This document shows, piece after piece, positions 1 to 6,457 of a DNA stretch of 10,782 nt. Source of the DNA: Cyanothece sp. UBA12306 (lineage in GTDB: Bacteria; Cyanobacteriota; Cyanobacteriia; Cyanobacteriales; Microcystaceae). The stretch is taken from NCBI GenBank assembly GCA_003448685.1, contig DLXW01000349.1, positions 38,590-49,371 on the forward strand, written 5' to 3'. Below the pieces are notes generated by a model, which had not been told where the DNA came from, did no database searches, and saw nothing but the letters and a program-made list of their open reading frames with translations. Numbering within the stretch: position 1 is the stretch's first letter; the number at the start of each line of letters is the position of its first letter. Both the position numbers and the translations under genes were made by a program.

Positions 1-155
1 TAGGCTTGGGCTAAAAATTCTGATAGGATAATTAGGATAGGGATGGTTAAAACTACTCCTAAAAGGGAGATTTTGGGCAAACGGTTCGGTTTTTTGTAGT
101 AGGAACTGGTATAACGGGAATTATAGGAACGGGTTTTTCTAGGTAATTTCAGCAT
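1..155 (-). CDS. N-terminal part of a basic membrane-anchored protein (cut by window edge)
   Basis: An open frame runs leftward from an ATG at 155 and leaves the window without a stop after 51 codons. The product begins MLKLPRKTRSYNSRYTSSYY. Its first 30 residues are rich in Arg, Lys and Tyr, and a hydrophobic stretch follows at about residues 32-46 (LLGVVLTIPILIILS). That is the pattern of a cytoplasmic basic tail plus one signal-anchor helix. AGGA at 165-168 on the minus strand lies 9 bases before the ATG and supports this start. The arrangement resembles the N-terminus of cyanobacterial membrane-anchored SGNH/GDSL-type hydrolases, but the catalytic part is outside the window, so this is a weak resemblance only. 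The gene diverges from the tyrosine phosphatase gene. That it is a real gene is fairly likely; its function is unknown from this window. Confidence 0.6.
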   Translation of the reverse strand, partial: MLKLPRKTRSYNSRYTSSYYKKPNRLPKISLLGVVLTIPILIILSEFLAQA

Positions 156-201
156 TAAAAATTTTCCTGTGATTAAATTTTAAGTTGATCAAGACGGTGA
201 T

Positions 202-247
202 TAAGGCACAAATGCCTTACTTTACCTTGAGAGACGTTGAATCTCAA
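202..247. promoter_or_regulatory. Two adjacent small inverted repeats in a divergent intergenic region
   Basis: TAAGGCA-CAAA-TGCCTTA (202-219) is a perfect 7-bp stem with a 4-base loop. Eight bases later, TTGAGA (227-232) and TCTCAA (242-247) form a second perfect 6-bp inverted repeat with a 9-base spacer. Both lie between the divergent starts of the truncated membrane-protein gene and the phosphatase gene. Neither is followed by a T-run on either strand, so they do not look like intrinsic terminators. They could be operators or leader hairpins; the function is not shown. Confidence 0.35.
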
Positions 248-362
248 AAATTAGTTGATTGAACCTTAACATTGAATTGGCTTGAGGATCTAGAAAATGC
301 TTTTAGCCTCTGAGTCCAAATCAGATTATAATCAGGGCTTTAAGGAATATTGGTCAACATTT

Positions 363-842
363 ATGGCATATAAATTACTGTTTGTTTGTTTAGGTAACAT
401 TTGTCGTTCTCCAGCTGCTGAGAATATTATGAATTATCTGATTGAACAAGAAAATTTGCACGATCAAATTATTTGTGATTCGGCCGGTACTTCGAGTTAT
501 CATATCGGTTCTCCCCCTGATCGTCGGATGAAGGATGCAGCCTCTAAGCGAGGTATGGACTTTAGGGGAAGGGCTAGACAATTCGATTGGTTTGACTTTG
601 AACAATTTGACCTGATTTTAGCAATGGACCGCGAAAATTATCAAAATATTTTGGCCGTTGATACCAAAGGTGTATACCATCATAAAGTTCGATTGATGTG
701 TGAATTTGCTAGAGAACACCCAGAAAAAGAAGTTCCTGACCCCTATTATGGAGGCCAAGCTGGTTTTGACAAGGTGATTGATTTGCTTTTAGATGCCTGT
801 AACGGATTATTAACAGAAATTAAACAAAATAATCTAAATTAA
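363..842 (+). CDS. Low-molecular-weight protein-tyrosine phosphatase
   Basis: The product removes phosphate from phosphotyrosine in the cytoplasm. In bacteria such enzymes often act on tyrosine kinases that control exopolysaccharide export. From the ATG at 363 it has 159 residues, the usual length of the family. The P-loop C-x5-R signature is at the extreme N-terminus (CLGNICR, residues 9-15), followed by SPAAE. The general-acid loop DPYY starts at residue 126, and the conserved AMD is at about 87-89. The frame is open back to an ATG at 297, which has a well placed GAGGA (284-288). That start would add 22 residues before the P-loop that the family does not need. AAGGA (342-346) is rather far from 363, so the start is not certain. 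No kinase or exopolysaccharide gene is adjacent, and the substrate is unknown. Confidence 0.93.
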   Translation: MAYKLLFVCLGNICRSPAAENIMNYLIEQENLHDQIICDSAGTSSYHIGSPPDRRMKDAASKRGMDFRGRARQFDWFDFEQFDLILAMDRENYQNILAVDTKGVYHHKVRLMCEFAREHPEKEVPDPYYGGQAGFDKVIDLLLDACNGLLTEIKQNNLN

Positions 843-886
843 GGTCTAATTAGGGCTGGCTGAAAAATTCATTTCGTAGGGTTTTA

Positions 887-918
887 GGAGTATCCGAGTC
901 TTCGAGTCTCCGAGTCAG
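887..918. repeat. Short tandem repeat, 8-bp period
   Basis: Three consecutive units CGAGTCTT, CGAGTCTC and CGAGTCAG occupy 895-918. A diverged fourth unit, GGAGTATC, precedes them at 887-894. The period is exactly 8 bp and CGAGTC is invariant in three units. The array lies in the 178-bp spacer between the phosphatase stop and ispG. Short tandem repeats between genes are common in cyanobacteria; no function is evident. Confidence 0.75.
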
Positions 919-1005
919 AAAAACCAGAGTAAGCAAGGCAGGCACAAGACAAAAAAGTCATCCTCCATAGATTAAAATAAGACCTGAGAACAAGTCCCTA
1001 CTATC

Positions 1006-1017
1006 CTATCTAGATAG
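1006..1017. promoter_or_regulatory. 12-bp perfect palindrome directly upstream of ispG
   Basis: CTATCTAGATAG is a perfect palindrome ending three bases before the ispG ATG at 1021, where a ribosome-binding site would normally sit. No Shine-Dalgarno-like sequence is visible there. In mRNA this could form a small hairpin against the start codon, or in DNA it could bind a dimeric regulator. It may also be chance in AT-rich sequence. Confidence 0.3.
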
Positions 1018-1020
1018 ACC

Positions 1021-2250
1021 ATGCAAACCCTGGAAAGTCCCCAATCTTTAACATCTTCTAGTCCTGAATTCTATACTACTATTAATCGTCGTAAAACCCG
1101 TCCGGTACAAGTAGGAGACATTACCATTGGGGGAGGTTATCCCGTGGTGGTGCAATCGATGATTAATGAAGATACCCTAGATATCGAGGGTTCTGTAGCT
1201 GCTATTCGCCGTTTACACGAAATTGGCTGCGAAATCGTTCGTGTTACTGTTCCGAGTATGGCCCACGCCAAAGCTTTAGCGGAAATTAACCAAAAATTAG
1301 TGGAAGTCTATCAAAGGGTTCCCCTCGTAGCTGATGTTCATCACAATGGACTGAAAATTGCCCTAGAAGTGGCTAAACACGTGGATAAAGTCCGCATTAA
1401 TCCTGGGTTATACGTGTTTGAGAAACCTAGTCCTACCCGCAGCGAATATACTCAAGCTGAATTTGATGAAATTGGCGAAAAGATCAGCGAAACCCTGAAA
1501 CCTCTGGTTATCTCTTTACGAGATCAAGGTAAAGCTATGCGTATTGGGGTTAACCACGGTTCCTTGGCCGAACGGATGTTATTTACCTACGGTGATACTC
1601 CTGAAGGGATGGTAGAATCTGCCCTAGAGTTTATCCGTATTTGCGAGTCTTTGGATTTTCGTAATTTAGTTATTTCTCTCAAAGCTTCTCGGGTTCCTGT
1701 GATGTTGGCGGCCTATCGCTTAATGGTCAAAAGGATGGATGATTTGGGAATGGACTATCCTTTGCATTTAGGCGTAACAGAAGCAGGGGATGGAGAATAT
1801 GGACGTATTAAATCTACCGCAGGAATTGGAACTCTCTTAGCTGAAGGAATTGGCGACACTATTCGTGTTTCTTTGACCGAGGCCCCAGAAAAAGAAATTC
1901 CGGTTTGTTATAGTATTCTTCAAGCTTTGGGACTACGTAAGACCATGGTGGAATACGTGGCCTGTGAGTCTTGTGGTCGAACTCTGTTTAATTTGGAGGA
2001 AGTTCTCCATAAGGTTCGAGAAGCTACCAACCATTTAACGGGTTTGGATATTGCGGTGATGGGTTGTATCGTTAATGGCCCTGGAGAAATGGCCGATGCT
2101 GACTACGGTTATGTTGGCAAACAAGCAGGTTATATTTCTCTCTATCGGGGACGGGAAGAGATTAAGCGGGTTCCCGAAGACCAGGGAGTTAAGGAATTAA
2201 TTGAATTAATTAAAGCTGATGGTCGTTGGGTTGAACCAGAAAACGGTTAA
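1021..2250 (+). CDS. ispG: 4-hydroxy-3-methylbut-2-en-1-yl diphosphate synthase (IspG/GcpE)
   Basis: This is the penultimate enzyme of the MEP isoprenoid pathway. It reductively converts 2-C-methyl-D-erythritol 2,4-cyclodiphosphate to HMBPP using a [4Fe-4S] cluster; cyanobacterial and plant forms take electrons from ferredoxin. The 409-residue product has the two-domain form without the large central insert. Residues about 20-290 make the TIM-barrel domain, with [23 protein letters not shown] and VRINPG. The C-terminal domain has the cluster ligands Cys315 and Cys318 (CESC) and Cys349 ([10 protein letters not shown]), followed by Glu356 in NGPGE. The Ser/Thr-rich first 18 residues are typical of cyanobacterial N-termini. 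The ATG at 1021 has no clear Shine-Dalgarno sequence and follows a 12-bp palindrome. Its stop overlaps the stop of the convergent RNase III-like gene by 4 bp. It supplies precursors for carotenoids, phytol and quinone tails. Confidence 0.98.
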   Translation: MQTLESPQSLTSSSPEFYTTINRRKTRPVQVGDITIGGGYPVVVQSMINEDTLDIEGSVAAIRRLHEIGCEIVRVTVPSMAHAKALAEINQKLVEVYQRVPLVADVHHNGLKIALEVAKHVDKVRINPGLYVFEKPSPTRSEYTQAEFDEIGEKISETLKPLVISLRDQGKAMRIGVNHGSLAERMLFTYGDTPEGMVESALEFIRICESLDFRNLVISLKASRVPVMLAAYRLMVKRMDDLGMDYPLHLGVTEAGDGEYGRIKSTAGIGTLLAEGIGDTIRVSLTEAPEKEIPVCYSILQALGLRKTMVEYVACESCGRTLFNLEEVLHKVREATNHLTGLDIAVMGCIVNGPGEMADADYGYVGKQAGYISLYRGREEIKRVPEDQGVKELIELIKADGRWVEPENG

Positions 2251-3215
2251 TTTTTGATTTTACTATTGTCCATTAATTCATGGAAACGTTCTCGACCTTC
2301 ATGATAATCTTTGCTTTCATACCCCATTACTTGGCGAATAATCCATTTTTGGGGTATGTTGTCTTTCAACAGGAAGGCGATCGCGTCGTGTAACACTTCA
2401 TCTTCATCAACACAGTTTGTCAACCACCACTCCTGAGTTTTTCTGAAAGCAGTTTTAGCATTTTCTTGATTAAAATGAAGATACATTGCTCCTACAACAG
2501 CAGGAAATGATTTACTAGGAACTTTTTCGTTTTCTTGATTAATAAGATCCCAATCTTCTTGAGTTAATTTAGTTAAATATTCAGTTTGTTTATCTTTAGA
2601 TATTATAGGTTTAGATATTTTGGTTAATCTGGTAGGGTTAATATAGGGCAGAAGTTGATATAAATAATCAGTTACAATAGCTTTAAATAAAGCATCACCC
2701 AAAAATTTCAACTGTTTATCTGGACCAGATCTTTCTTTGATATTTTTTAGATGACGTTCTAACAAAGGGGCAATTAATTGTTTATTAAGCCAATTATAAG
2801 CTTGGGAATATCCTCGATCAATATGAATGCCTCCTAGCAATGCTTTCAAGGCTTTTTCAAAAGGATTATTTCTTTTGACTCGCAAGCGATGTCTTTCATC
2901 TTTGAGGGCTAAAAATGGAAAGGTTTCCCCTAATCCTAATTTAAACCAAAGGCTAGTTAATTTTTCTCCTTCTTCTACTTTATCCCGTAATGCTATTAGT
3001 TTACTAGCTGGTAGATAGGGGCAATTTTGATACAGATAATCGGTTATAACTAAATCTAAAATTGTTTGTCCTAAATATTCTAATCGTTCATTATCTTTTT
3101 CTGGTTCATTAATTTGTTCAGCATAGGAAGGATGAATTAGACATAAGAAAAGTATCTCACTATTTTTAAATTGAATGCCTATTTTATCTTCTACAGATGA
3201 TGACTTCCATTCCAT
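2247..3215 (-). CDS. Tandem RNase III-like domain protein, probably catalytically inactive
   Basis: The 322-residue protein contains two RNase III-like domains in a row. Domain 1 (about 8-152) has the signature [14 protein letters not shown] at 42-55, keeping Glu43 and Glu46 but with Gln50 where active enzymes have the metal-binding Asp. Its second motif, [13 protein letters not shown] (121-133), has Lys121 and Lys124 in place of the conserved Asp and Glu. Domain 2 (about 163-262) reads [16 protein letters not shown] (166-181): both Glu are Lys, and only Asp174 remains. Its second motif (235-247) has Lys235 and Pro238 at the catalytic positions. There is no dsRNA-binding domain. Instead a charged helical tail (270-322) contains WIIRQVMGY and [10 protein letters not shown]. 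The fold can be recognised but cleavage is unlikely; an RNA-binding, scaffolding or inhibitory role is inference. GGAG (3227-3230) lies 11 bases before the ATG. Two HIP1-type features and reading-frame integrity argue against recent decay. Confidence 0.85.
   Translation of the reverse strand: MEWKSSSVEDKIGIQFKNSEILFLCLIHPSYAEQINEPEKDNERLEYLGQTILDLVITDYLYQNCPYLPASKLIALRDKVEEGEKLTSLWFKLGLGETFPFLALKDERHRLRVKRNNPFEKALKALLGGIHIDRGYSQAYNWLNKQLIAPLLERHLKNIKERSGPDKQLKFLGDALFKAIVTDYLYQLLPYINPTRLTKISKPIISKDKQTEYLTKLTQEDWDLINQENEKVPSKSFPAVVGAMYLHFNQENAKTAFRKTQEWWLTNCVDEDEVLHDAIAFLLKDNIPQKWIIRQVMGYESKDYHEGRERFHELMDNSKIKN
2377..2384. repeat. HIP1 octamer GCGATCGC (one of five)
   Basis: GCGATCGC is the highly iterated palindrome of many cyanobacterial genomes. 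Further exact copies start at 4425 (glycosyltransferase gene), 5088 (hicB), 7873 and 9062 (both pheT). All five lie inside genes. A decayed version, GCGATCAC when read on the minus strand, sits at the matching position in the hicB relic near 4643-4650. Confidence 0.9.
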
Positions 3216-3553
3216 ATTTACTTTTACTCCAATTCGTCTATTTTTAATATCATATACTTTTTTTAAATTATTTTTGGTTATTTGTAAAGTATTGTAATAT
3301 AGCAGTTGATATTGTAAGTAGAGAACATGATTAATTATTAATTACTTCTTATTATAAGAGATCAAACAAAAATAGTAAAATTATTTGCTTTAAATATAAT
3401 AAAAATATATCCAGCAAGTCTCTTAACTACTATGTTTAATAAAAGGCTTAATCATGATCAAATCTTATTAAATAGGTTAATTTTTTAGTAAACTCAGATT
3501 CTAAAACCTTTATTTGATCCGTTTTTCCCAATTCTTGTCACCCCTTGAGAATT
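3216..3553. other. 338-bp AT-rich intergenic gap
   Basis: No convincing open frame, tRNA or repeat array is seen here. Besides the minus-strand promoter at 3351-3379, it holds a short inverted repeat AATTCT (3530-3535)/AGAATT (3548-3553) just after the glycosyltransferase stop. That repeat has no following T-run, so it is a poor intrinsic terminator. The region is probably the leader and promoter region of the RNase III-like gene. Confidence 0.6.
3351..3379 (-). promoter_or_regulatory. Predicted sigma-70-type promoter for the RNase III-like gene
   Basis: On the minus strand TTTACT (3374-3379) and a perfect TATAAT (3351-3356) are separated by exactly 17 bases. Transcription would start near 3344 and give a leader of about 130 nt before the ATG at 3215. 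The -35 box matches four of six consensus bases. The region is AT-rich, so chance matches are possible, but spacing and the perfect -10 box make this the best candidate in the gap. Confidence 0.5.
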
Positions 3554-4480
3554 TTAAGTTTTACGTGGCTTAAAAAACTGTTTAGCTTGTTCTAACCATG
3601 AAAACTTAGTAGCTTTGGGTTTAGGGCTAAGTTCTGTATCAGAAGGTGGAGTCTCTCCTAAATAACGATAATATTTCCAAATATCCCAATAAGGGCATCC
3701 TGGTTGAATTTTAATTCCGGCCCAATGTAGATAATGAAGGGGTTGATTAATATTAGGATCAATTAAGAGATTATCTTGTTGTTGAAAATGACTACTTCCT
3801 GCCCAATTGCCAGGGTATTTATCCTTTTGGTGGGCTAAATTTAAGCGACGTTTAATTGTTTTGAGGATCATGTAATTAATGATTGGTTGATCCGATGTTT
3901 TATAACTAAAATCAAAATAGTCAATATTAGCCGCACATTCTCGAAAAATATCATAAATTTTGTTTTCGGAAATTAAAGACTTTTTAGAAGCCCAAAACCC
4001 CCCATTAAACATATCTTTCAACTCTTGTTCAGTAAATACATTATCTTCTATTATTTTAGGAGAAAAAACATTTCTTATCCCTGCTTTGTGTTGGTAATCA
4101 TAACAAATAAAATCATAGTCTGTAAAATAATCTAAATCTTCTATGATTTTTTTAAATACAACAATGTCTGTATCAATATAGAGAAATTCATCAAATTCTC
4201 CAAACCAACAAGCTTGTTTGCGGAATTGGTTGGGACGGGCAAAAAAATCATCACCAAAAATACTTTGAAGTTTTTGTGATAATCGTTCAATAAATTCTAA
4301 ATCTGGATAAAGAGTTACCCCATAATCTTTATTTAAATATTCGGCAATAACTTCGTAGTTATCATCATAGGGAATTAAAACAATGGGAGTATCTTGATCG
4401 TAAAATCGAATACTCTTAAGAAGTGCGATCGCTTGTTCAATAACTTTATCGTTAGCAGTAATATAAATTCCCCGAGTCAT
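3554..4480 (-). CDS. GT-A-fold glycosyltransferase-like protein, cyanobacterial family
   Basis: The 308-residue protein begins MTRGIYITANDKVIEQAIAL and looks like the cyanobacterial family named after Npun_R2821/Npun_R2822 of Nostoc punctiforme (recognised from memory, not searched). It has the hallmarks of a retaining, GT8-like GT-A enzyme. These are an N-terminal nucleotide-binding beta-alpha unit (residues 3-45), a DxD metal and sugar-nucleotide motif in YIDTDIVVF (Asp103, Asp105), FNGGFW at 158-163, SDQP at 196-199, and a late HWAG motif at 252-255. There is no signal peptide or membrane segment, so it is cytoplasmic. The C-terminal tail after about 275 is polar and basic. AAGGA (4490-4494) lies 9 bases before the ATG and supports the start. 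Donor and acceptor are unknown. No other sugar-pathway genes adjoin it. Confidence 0.8.
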   Translation of the reverse strand: MTRGIYITANDKVIEQAIALLKSIRFYDQDTPIVLIPYDDNYEVIAEYLNKDYGVTLYPDLEFIERLSQKLQSIFGDDFFARPNQFRKQACWFGEFDEFLYIDTDIVVFKKIIEDLDYFTDYDFICYDYQHKAGIRNVFSPKIIEDNVFTEQELKDMFNGGFWASKKSLISENKIYDIFRECAANIDYFDFSYKTSDQPIINYMILKTIKRRLNLAHQKDKYPGNWAGSSHFQQQDNLLIDPNINQPLHYLHWAGIKIQPGCPYWDIWKYYRYLGETPPSDTELSPKPKATKFSWLEQAKQFFKPRKT

Positions 4481-4608
4481 GTTTTTTTATCCTTAAAATA
4501 TTGAGATTTTAAAACTAATTCAGTTATTGTATACGATGACAAGATTACAACGATTTTTGCTATTTATTTATTTAAGAATAGCGATGCTTAATTATAGCTC
4601 ATCAACTA

Positions 4609-4654
4609 GCTACCATCTTGTAATTGTTAGAGTTCTGAAGCAGTGATCGCTTTT
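4609..4654 (-). pseudogene. Relic of a second hicB-like antitoxin gene
   Basis: Aligned by eye without gaps, these 46 bases match 38 of 46 positions of the intact hicB segment at 5054-5099. The conceptual translation is A-I-T-A-S-E-L-stop-Q-L-Q-D-G-S-stop against A-I-A-T-S-E-I-E-Q-L-E-D-G-S-Y in HicB. Two in-frame stops show it is broken. It begins within the hicA stop codon and runs into the spacer before the glycosyltransferase start. It suggests an earlier duplication of, or recombination at, the toxin-antitoxin locus. Confidence 0.75.
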
Positions 4655-4884
4655 TAAAGTTCATTCCATTCATGAATTGTTATCTGACGAGTAATAATTG
4701 CTTCAACTTCGCGTATCATCATTTTTAATTGAGGGACAGAATACTCAGTGTTGGAGGGAATGGTAAGACGATACTGTTGATAAACCATAAATTGATGTCT
4801 TGTCCCAGATTTTGGGGATTCAAATCCCAATTTACGCAGTTTTTTGATAAAATCTTTTCGTTTACAGGGTGTCAAGCGACTCAC
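4654..4884 (-). CDS. hicA: HicA-type mRNA interferase toxin
   Basis: HicA toxins are small double-stranded-RNA-binding-fold ribonucleases that cleave mRNA and stop translation until HicB binds them. This 76-residue protein has the family pattern: KDFIKKLRKLGFE, then the catalytic-His loop SGTRHQFM (His30 counting from the GTG), then the strand RLTIPS and a C-terminal helix PQLKMMIREVEAI. The family usually has GSHH or GSRH here, so the His is kept. The start is most likely GTG at 4884: AGGAG (4892-4896) lies 7 bases upstream. A TTG one codon earlier (4887) is only 4 bases from that site. The gene overlaps the end of hicB by 23 bp, so translation is probably coupled, with antitoxin first and toxin second. 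A broken hicB-like relic begins at its stop codon. Confidence 0.9.
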   Translation of the reverse strand: MSRLTPCKRKDFIKKLRKLGFESPKSGTRHQFMVYQQYRLTIPSNTEYSVPQLKMMIREVEAIITRQITIHEWNEL

Positions 4885-5134
4885 CAATCCACTCCTGATT
4901 TAGATTAATTTCAGCTATGATAGGCAGAGTATGACCCAGTTTTAATCCCACTAAAATCCAATCTTCTAGGGTTGAACGTAACTCCGTTTTACAATCTGAT
5001 AAAGTTTCTCCAAACGCTATCACACCTTGGCATTTGGGTATTTTTCCCACATAACTACCATCTTCTAATTGTTCGATTTCTGAAGTGGCGATCGCTTCTC
5101 TGATATAGTCACTTAAGGCATAACGAACTAACAT
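4862..5134 (-). CDS. hicB: HicB-family antitoxin
   Basis: The 90-residue antitoxin is expected to neutralise HicA by direct binding. It has the partially degraded RNase-H-like HicB fold: EDGSYVGKIPKCQGVIAFGETLSDCKTELRSTLEDWILVGL covers about residues 24-63. It is split here into EDGSYVGKIPKCQGVIAFGE and the helix TLSDCKTELRSTLEDWILVG. The first 20 residues form the helix-rich N-terminus common in cyanobacterial HicB. No DNA-binding helix-turn-helix or ribbon-helix-helix is visible after residue 65, so autoregulation is uncertain. GGAG lies about 10 bases before the ATG. Upstream is the right end of a tnpB element, only about 28 bp away, leaving little room for a native promoter. It overlaps the 5' end of hicA. 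Confidence 0.9.
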   Translation of the reverse strand: MLVRYALSDYIREAIATSEIEQLEDGSYVGKIPKCQGVIAFGETLSDCKTELRSTLEDWILVGLKLGHTLPIIAEINLNQEWIGESLDTL

Positions 5135-5162
5135 CTGGCTTTTACTCCATCCTGTTATTATC

Positions 5163-5330
5163 GTGAACTACCCCAACTAATTGCAAGCAATATAGTTGGG
5201 GCTTCCAATCTCATTGGGAGTTGCGTCCAAGAGGCAAGAAATCTTGCCCCCTAGCCGTCTTACACTCCCTCCATTGGCAGTCTCGCTAGTTCCTAACGAG
5301 AGTATCCGTAAGGCTTCATTTCTAATATTT
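5163..5330 (-). ncRNA. Predicted omega-RNA (reRNA) of the tnpB element, 5' end approximate
   Basis: TnpB nucleases use an RNA from the 3' part of tnpB through the right end, with the guide taken from flanking DNA. Here three hairpins cluster in that part. GGCAAGA/TCTTGCC is at 5233-5248 and CCAAT-CTC-ATTGG at 5205-5217. The right-end hairpin at 5171-5201 has CCCCAACTA paired with TAGTTGGGG, an inner ATTGC/GCAAT stem and one bulged base. The scaffold would end near TAGTTCAC at 5163. The 5' boundary is a guess. Confidence 0.5.
5171..5201. repeat. Right-end hairpin of the tnpB element
   Basis: CCCCAACTA (5171-5179) pairs with TAGTTGGGG (5193-5201), and inside it ATTGC (5180-5184) pairs with GCAAT (5187-5191), leaving one bulged base at 5192 and a two-base tip. 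The stop codon of tnpB lies in the stem. Such subterminal hairpins are recognised by Y1 transposases in IS200/IS605 elements. Confidence 0.8.
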
Positions 5331-6382
5331 ATTGACGCATTTATGTCACGGTCATGATTTGTTTGACAATGTTCACAAGTCCAGTTTCTAAGATCAAGAG
5401 GTAAGCTACCTACTTGATTTAGACAGACATGACAAGTCTTAGAACTAGGGAAAAATCTATCAACTTCAATGTAAGTTTTTCCTTCGTTTTCTGCTTTGTA
5501 CTTGAGCATTGTACAGAACATTCCCCAACCACAATCACTAATTGCTTTAGCTAAATTGTGGTTTCTTACCATCCCTTTGACATTCAGATTTTCTACAGCA
5601 ATCACTTGGTTTTCGTTCACTATCTTACGGGATAGCTTGTGTAAAAAATCTTCACGACATCTAGAACTTTTAGAATGGACTTTGGCTACTATTTTTCTAG
5701 CTAAGATACGGGCATTACTTCCTTTTTCTTTGCGGGCTAACTTTTGTTGTTTACGCTTTAAGTTACGCTGATGTTTAGCTAAATGTCTAGGATTATTGAA
5801 TTTAGACCCATCACTGGTAATCGCAAAATGAGTCAATCCTAAATCGATTCCTATAGCTTTACCCTCTGTTGAGGCTTTTGGTAAATCTATACCATCATCA
5901 ACTAAAACAGAAGCGTAGTATTTTCCATCACTGTTTTTTGAGATAGTAACTGTTTTGATAGTTCCCTCAAAATCACGATGGCGACGGCAATAAACTTTAC
6001 CGATTTTTCGATTAAGTTTGAGGTAGTCTCCTTCAAAACTAACATTAGCCGGATAACTCATGGACTGTCTACCATGCTTTGACTTGAATCGAGGAAATTT
6101 TGCTCGTTGATCAAAGAAATTTTGGTAAGCCCGTGATAGATTGAGGGCTACAACTTGTAAGCACTGAGAATAAGCATCACTCAGCCAAGGATATTCCTTT
6201 TTGAGTCCTGGTAAAAGACCTTGAATCGCTCCTCTACTCAAACTTTTACCGGTTTTTTGAAACGTTTTCTGGCATAAATCTAAAGAATAGTTCCAATACC
6301 ATCGACAACACCCAAAAGCTTTGGCCAGGGCTATTTTTTGCTCGGTATCAGGATAAATTCTATACTTATATGCCTTGTACAT
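5177..6382 (-). CDS. tnpB: TnpB, RNA-guided DNA nuclease of IS200/IS605-type elements
   Basis: TnpB cuts DNA next to a short transposon-adjacent motif under omega-RNA guidance and helps its element persist after excision; it is the family ancestral to Cas12. The product has 401 residues from the ATG at 6382. The two codons before it (TTG ATA) are open but an ATG start is preferred. Residues are numbered from the upstream TTG (403 residues). The N-terminal helix-turn-helix/WED part begins MYKAYKYRIYPD. The split RuvC catalytic residues are Asp182 (GIDLGLTHFA), Glu266 (VIAVENLNVKGM) and Asp348 (HDRDINASINI). A zinc ribbon has CHVC at 319-322 and CEHC at 338-341. All key residues are present, so the enzyme is probably active. 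The last 25 residues are encoded in right-end hairpin DNA. No Shine-Dalgarno sequence is seen. No tnpA adjoins it. Confidence 0.95.
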   Translation of the reverse strand: MYKAYKYRIYPDTEQKIALAKAFGCCRWYWNYSLDLCQKTFQKTGKSLSRGAIQGLLPGLKKEYPWLSDAYSQCLQVVALNLSRAYQNFFDQRAKFPRFKSKHGRQSMSYPANVSFEGDYLKLNRKIGKVYCRRHRDFEGTIKTVTISKNSDGKYYASVLVDDGIDLPKASTEGKAIGIDLGLTHFAITSDGSKFNNPRHLAKHQRNLKRKQQKLARKEKGSNARILARKIVAKVHSKSSRCREDFLHKLSRKIVNENQVIAVENLNVKGMVRNHNLAKAISDCGWGMFCTMLKYKAENEGKTYIEVDRFFPSSKTCHVCLNQVGSLPLDLRNWTCEHCQTNHDRDINASINIRNEALRILSLGTSETANGGSVRRLGGKISCLLDATPNEIGSPNYIACN

Positions 6383-6401
6383 TATCAAGTATTTATGTAA
6401 C

Positions 6402-6415
6402 TGATAATATTATCA
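6402..6415. repeat. 14-bp perfect palindrome upstream of tnpB
   Basis: TGATAATATTATCA is a perfect 14-bp palindrome ending 20 bases before the tnpB ATG. A second near-palindrome, CCATAATATAATATGG, lies about eight bases further upstream. It may be part of the left end of the element or an operator; an AT-rich chance palindrome is also possible. Confidence 0.45.
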
Positions 6416-6457
6416 TACACCATAATATAATATGGATGCTTCGCGGTTTGTTTGTTG

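Noticed and set aside
297..362. N-terminal extension of the tyrosine phosphatase from the ATG at 297
   Set aside because: The Shine-Dalgarno sequence there is good, but the 22 extra residues are polar, not family-like, and the ATG at 363 gives the normal distance to the P-loop. It remains possible.
3530..3553. Inverted repeat AATTCT/AGAATT after the glycosyltransferase stop as a terminator
   Set aside because: The stem is only 6 bp and AT-rich, and no T-run follows on the minus strand.
4481..4653. Additional small gene between hicA and the glycosyltransferase gene
   Set aside because: The only protein-like signal is the hicB relic, which contains in-frame stops. The rest is AT-rich with no supported frame.
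5233..5248. Hairpin GGCAAGA/TCTTGCC as an intrinsic terminator of tnpB
   Set aside because: It lies inside the tnpB coding frame with no T-run after it. It fits the predicted omega-RNA better.
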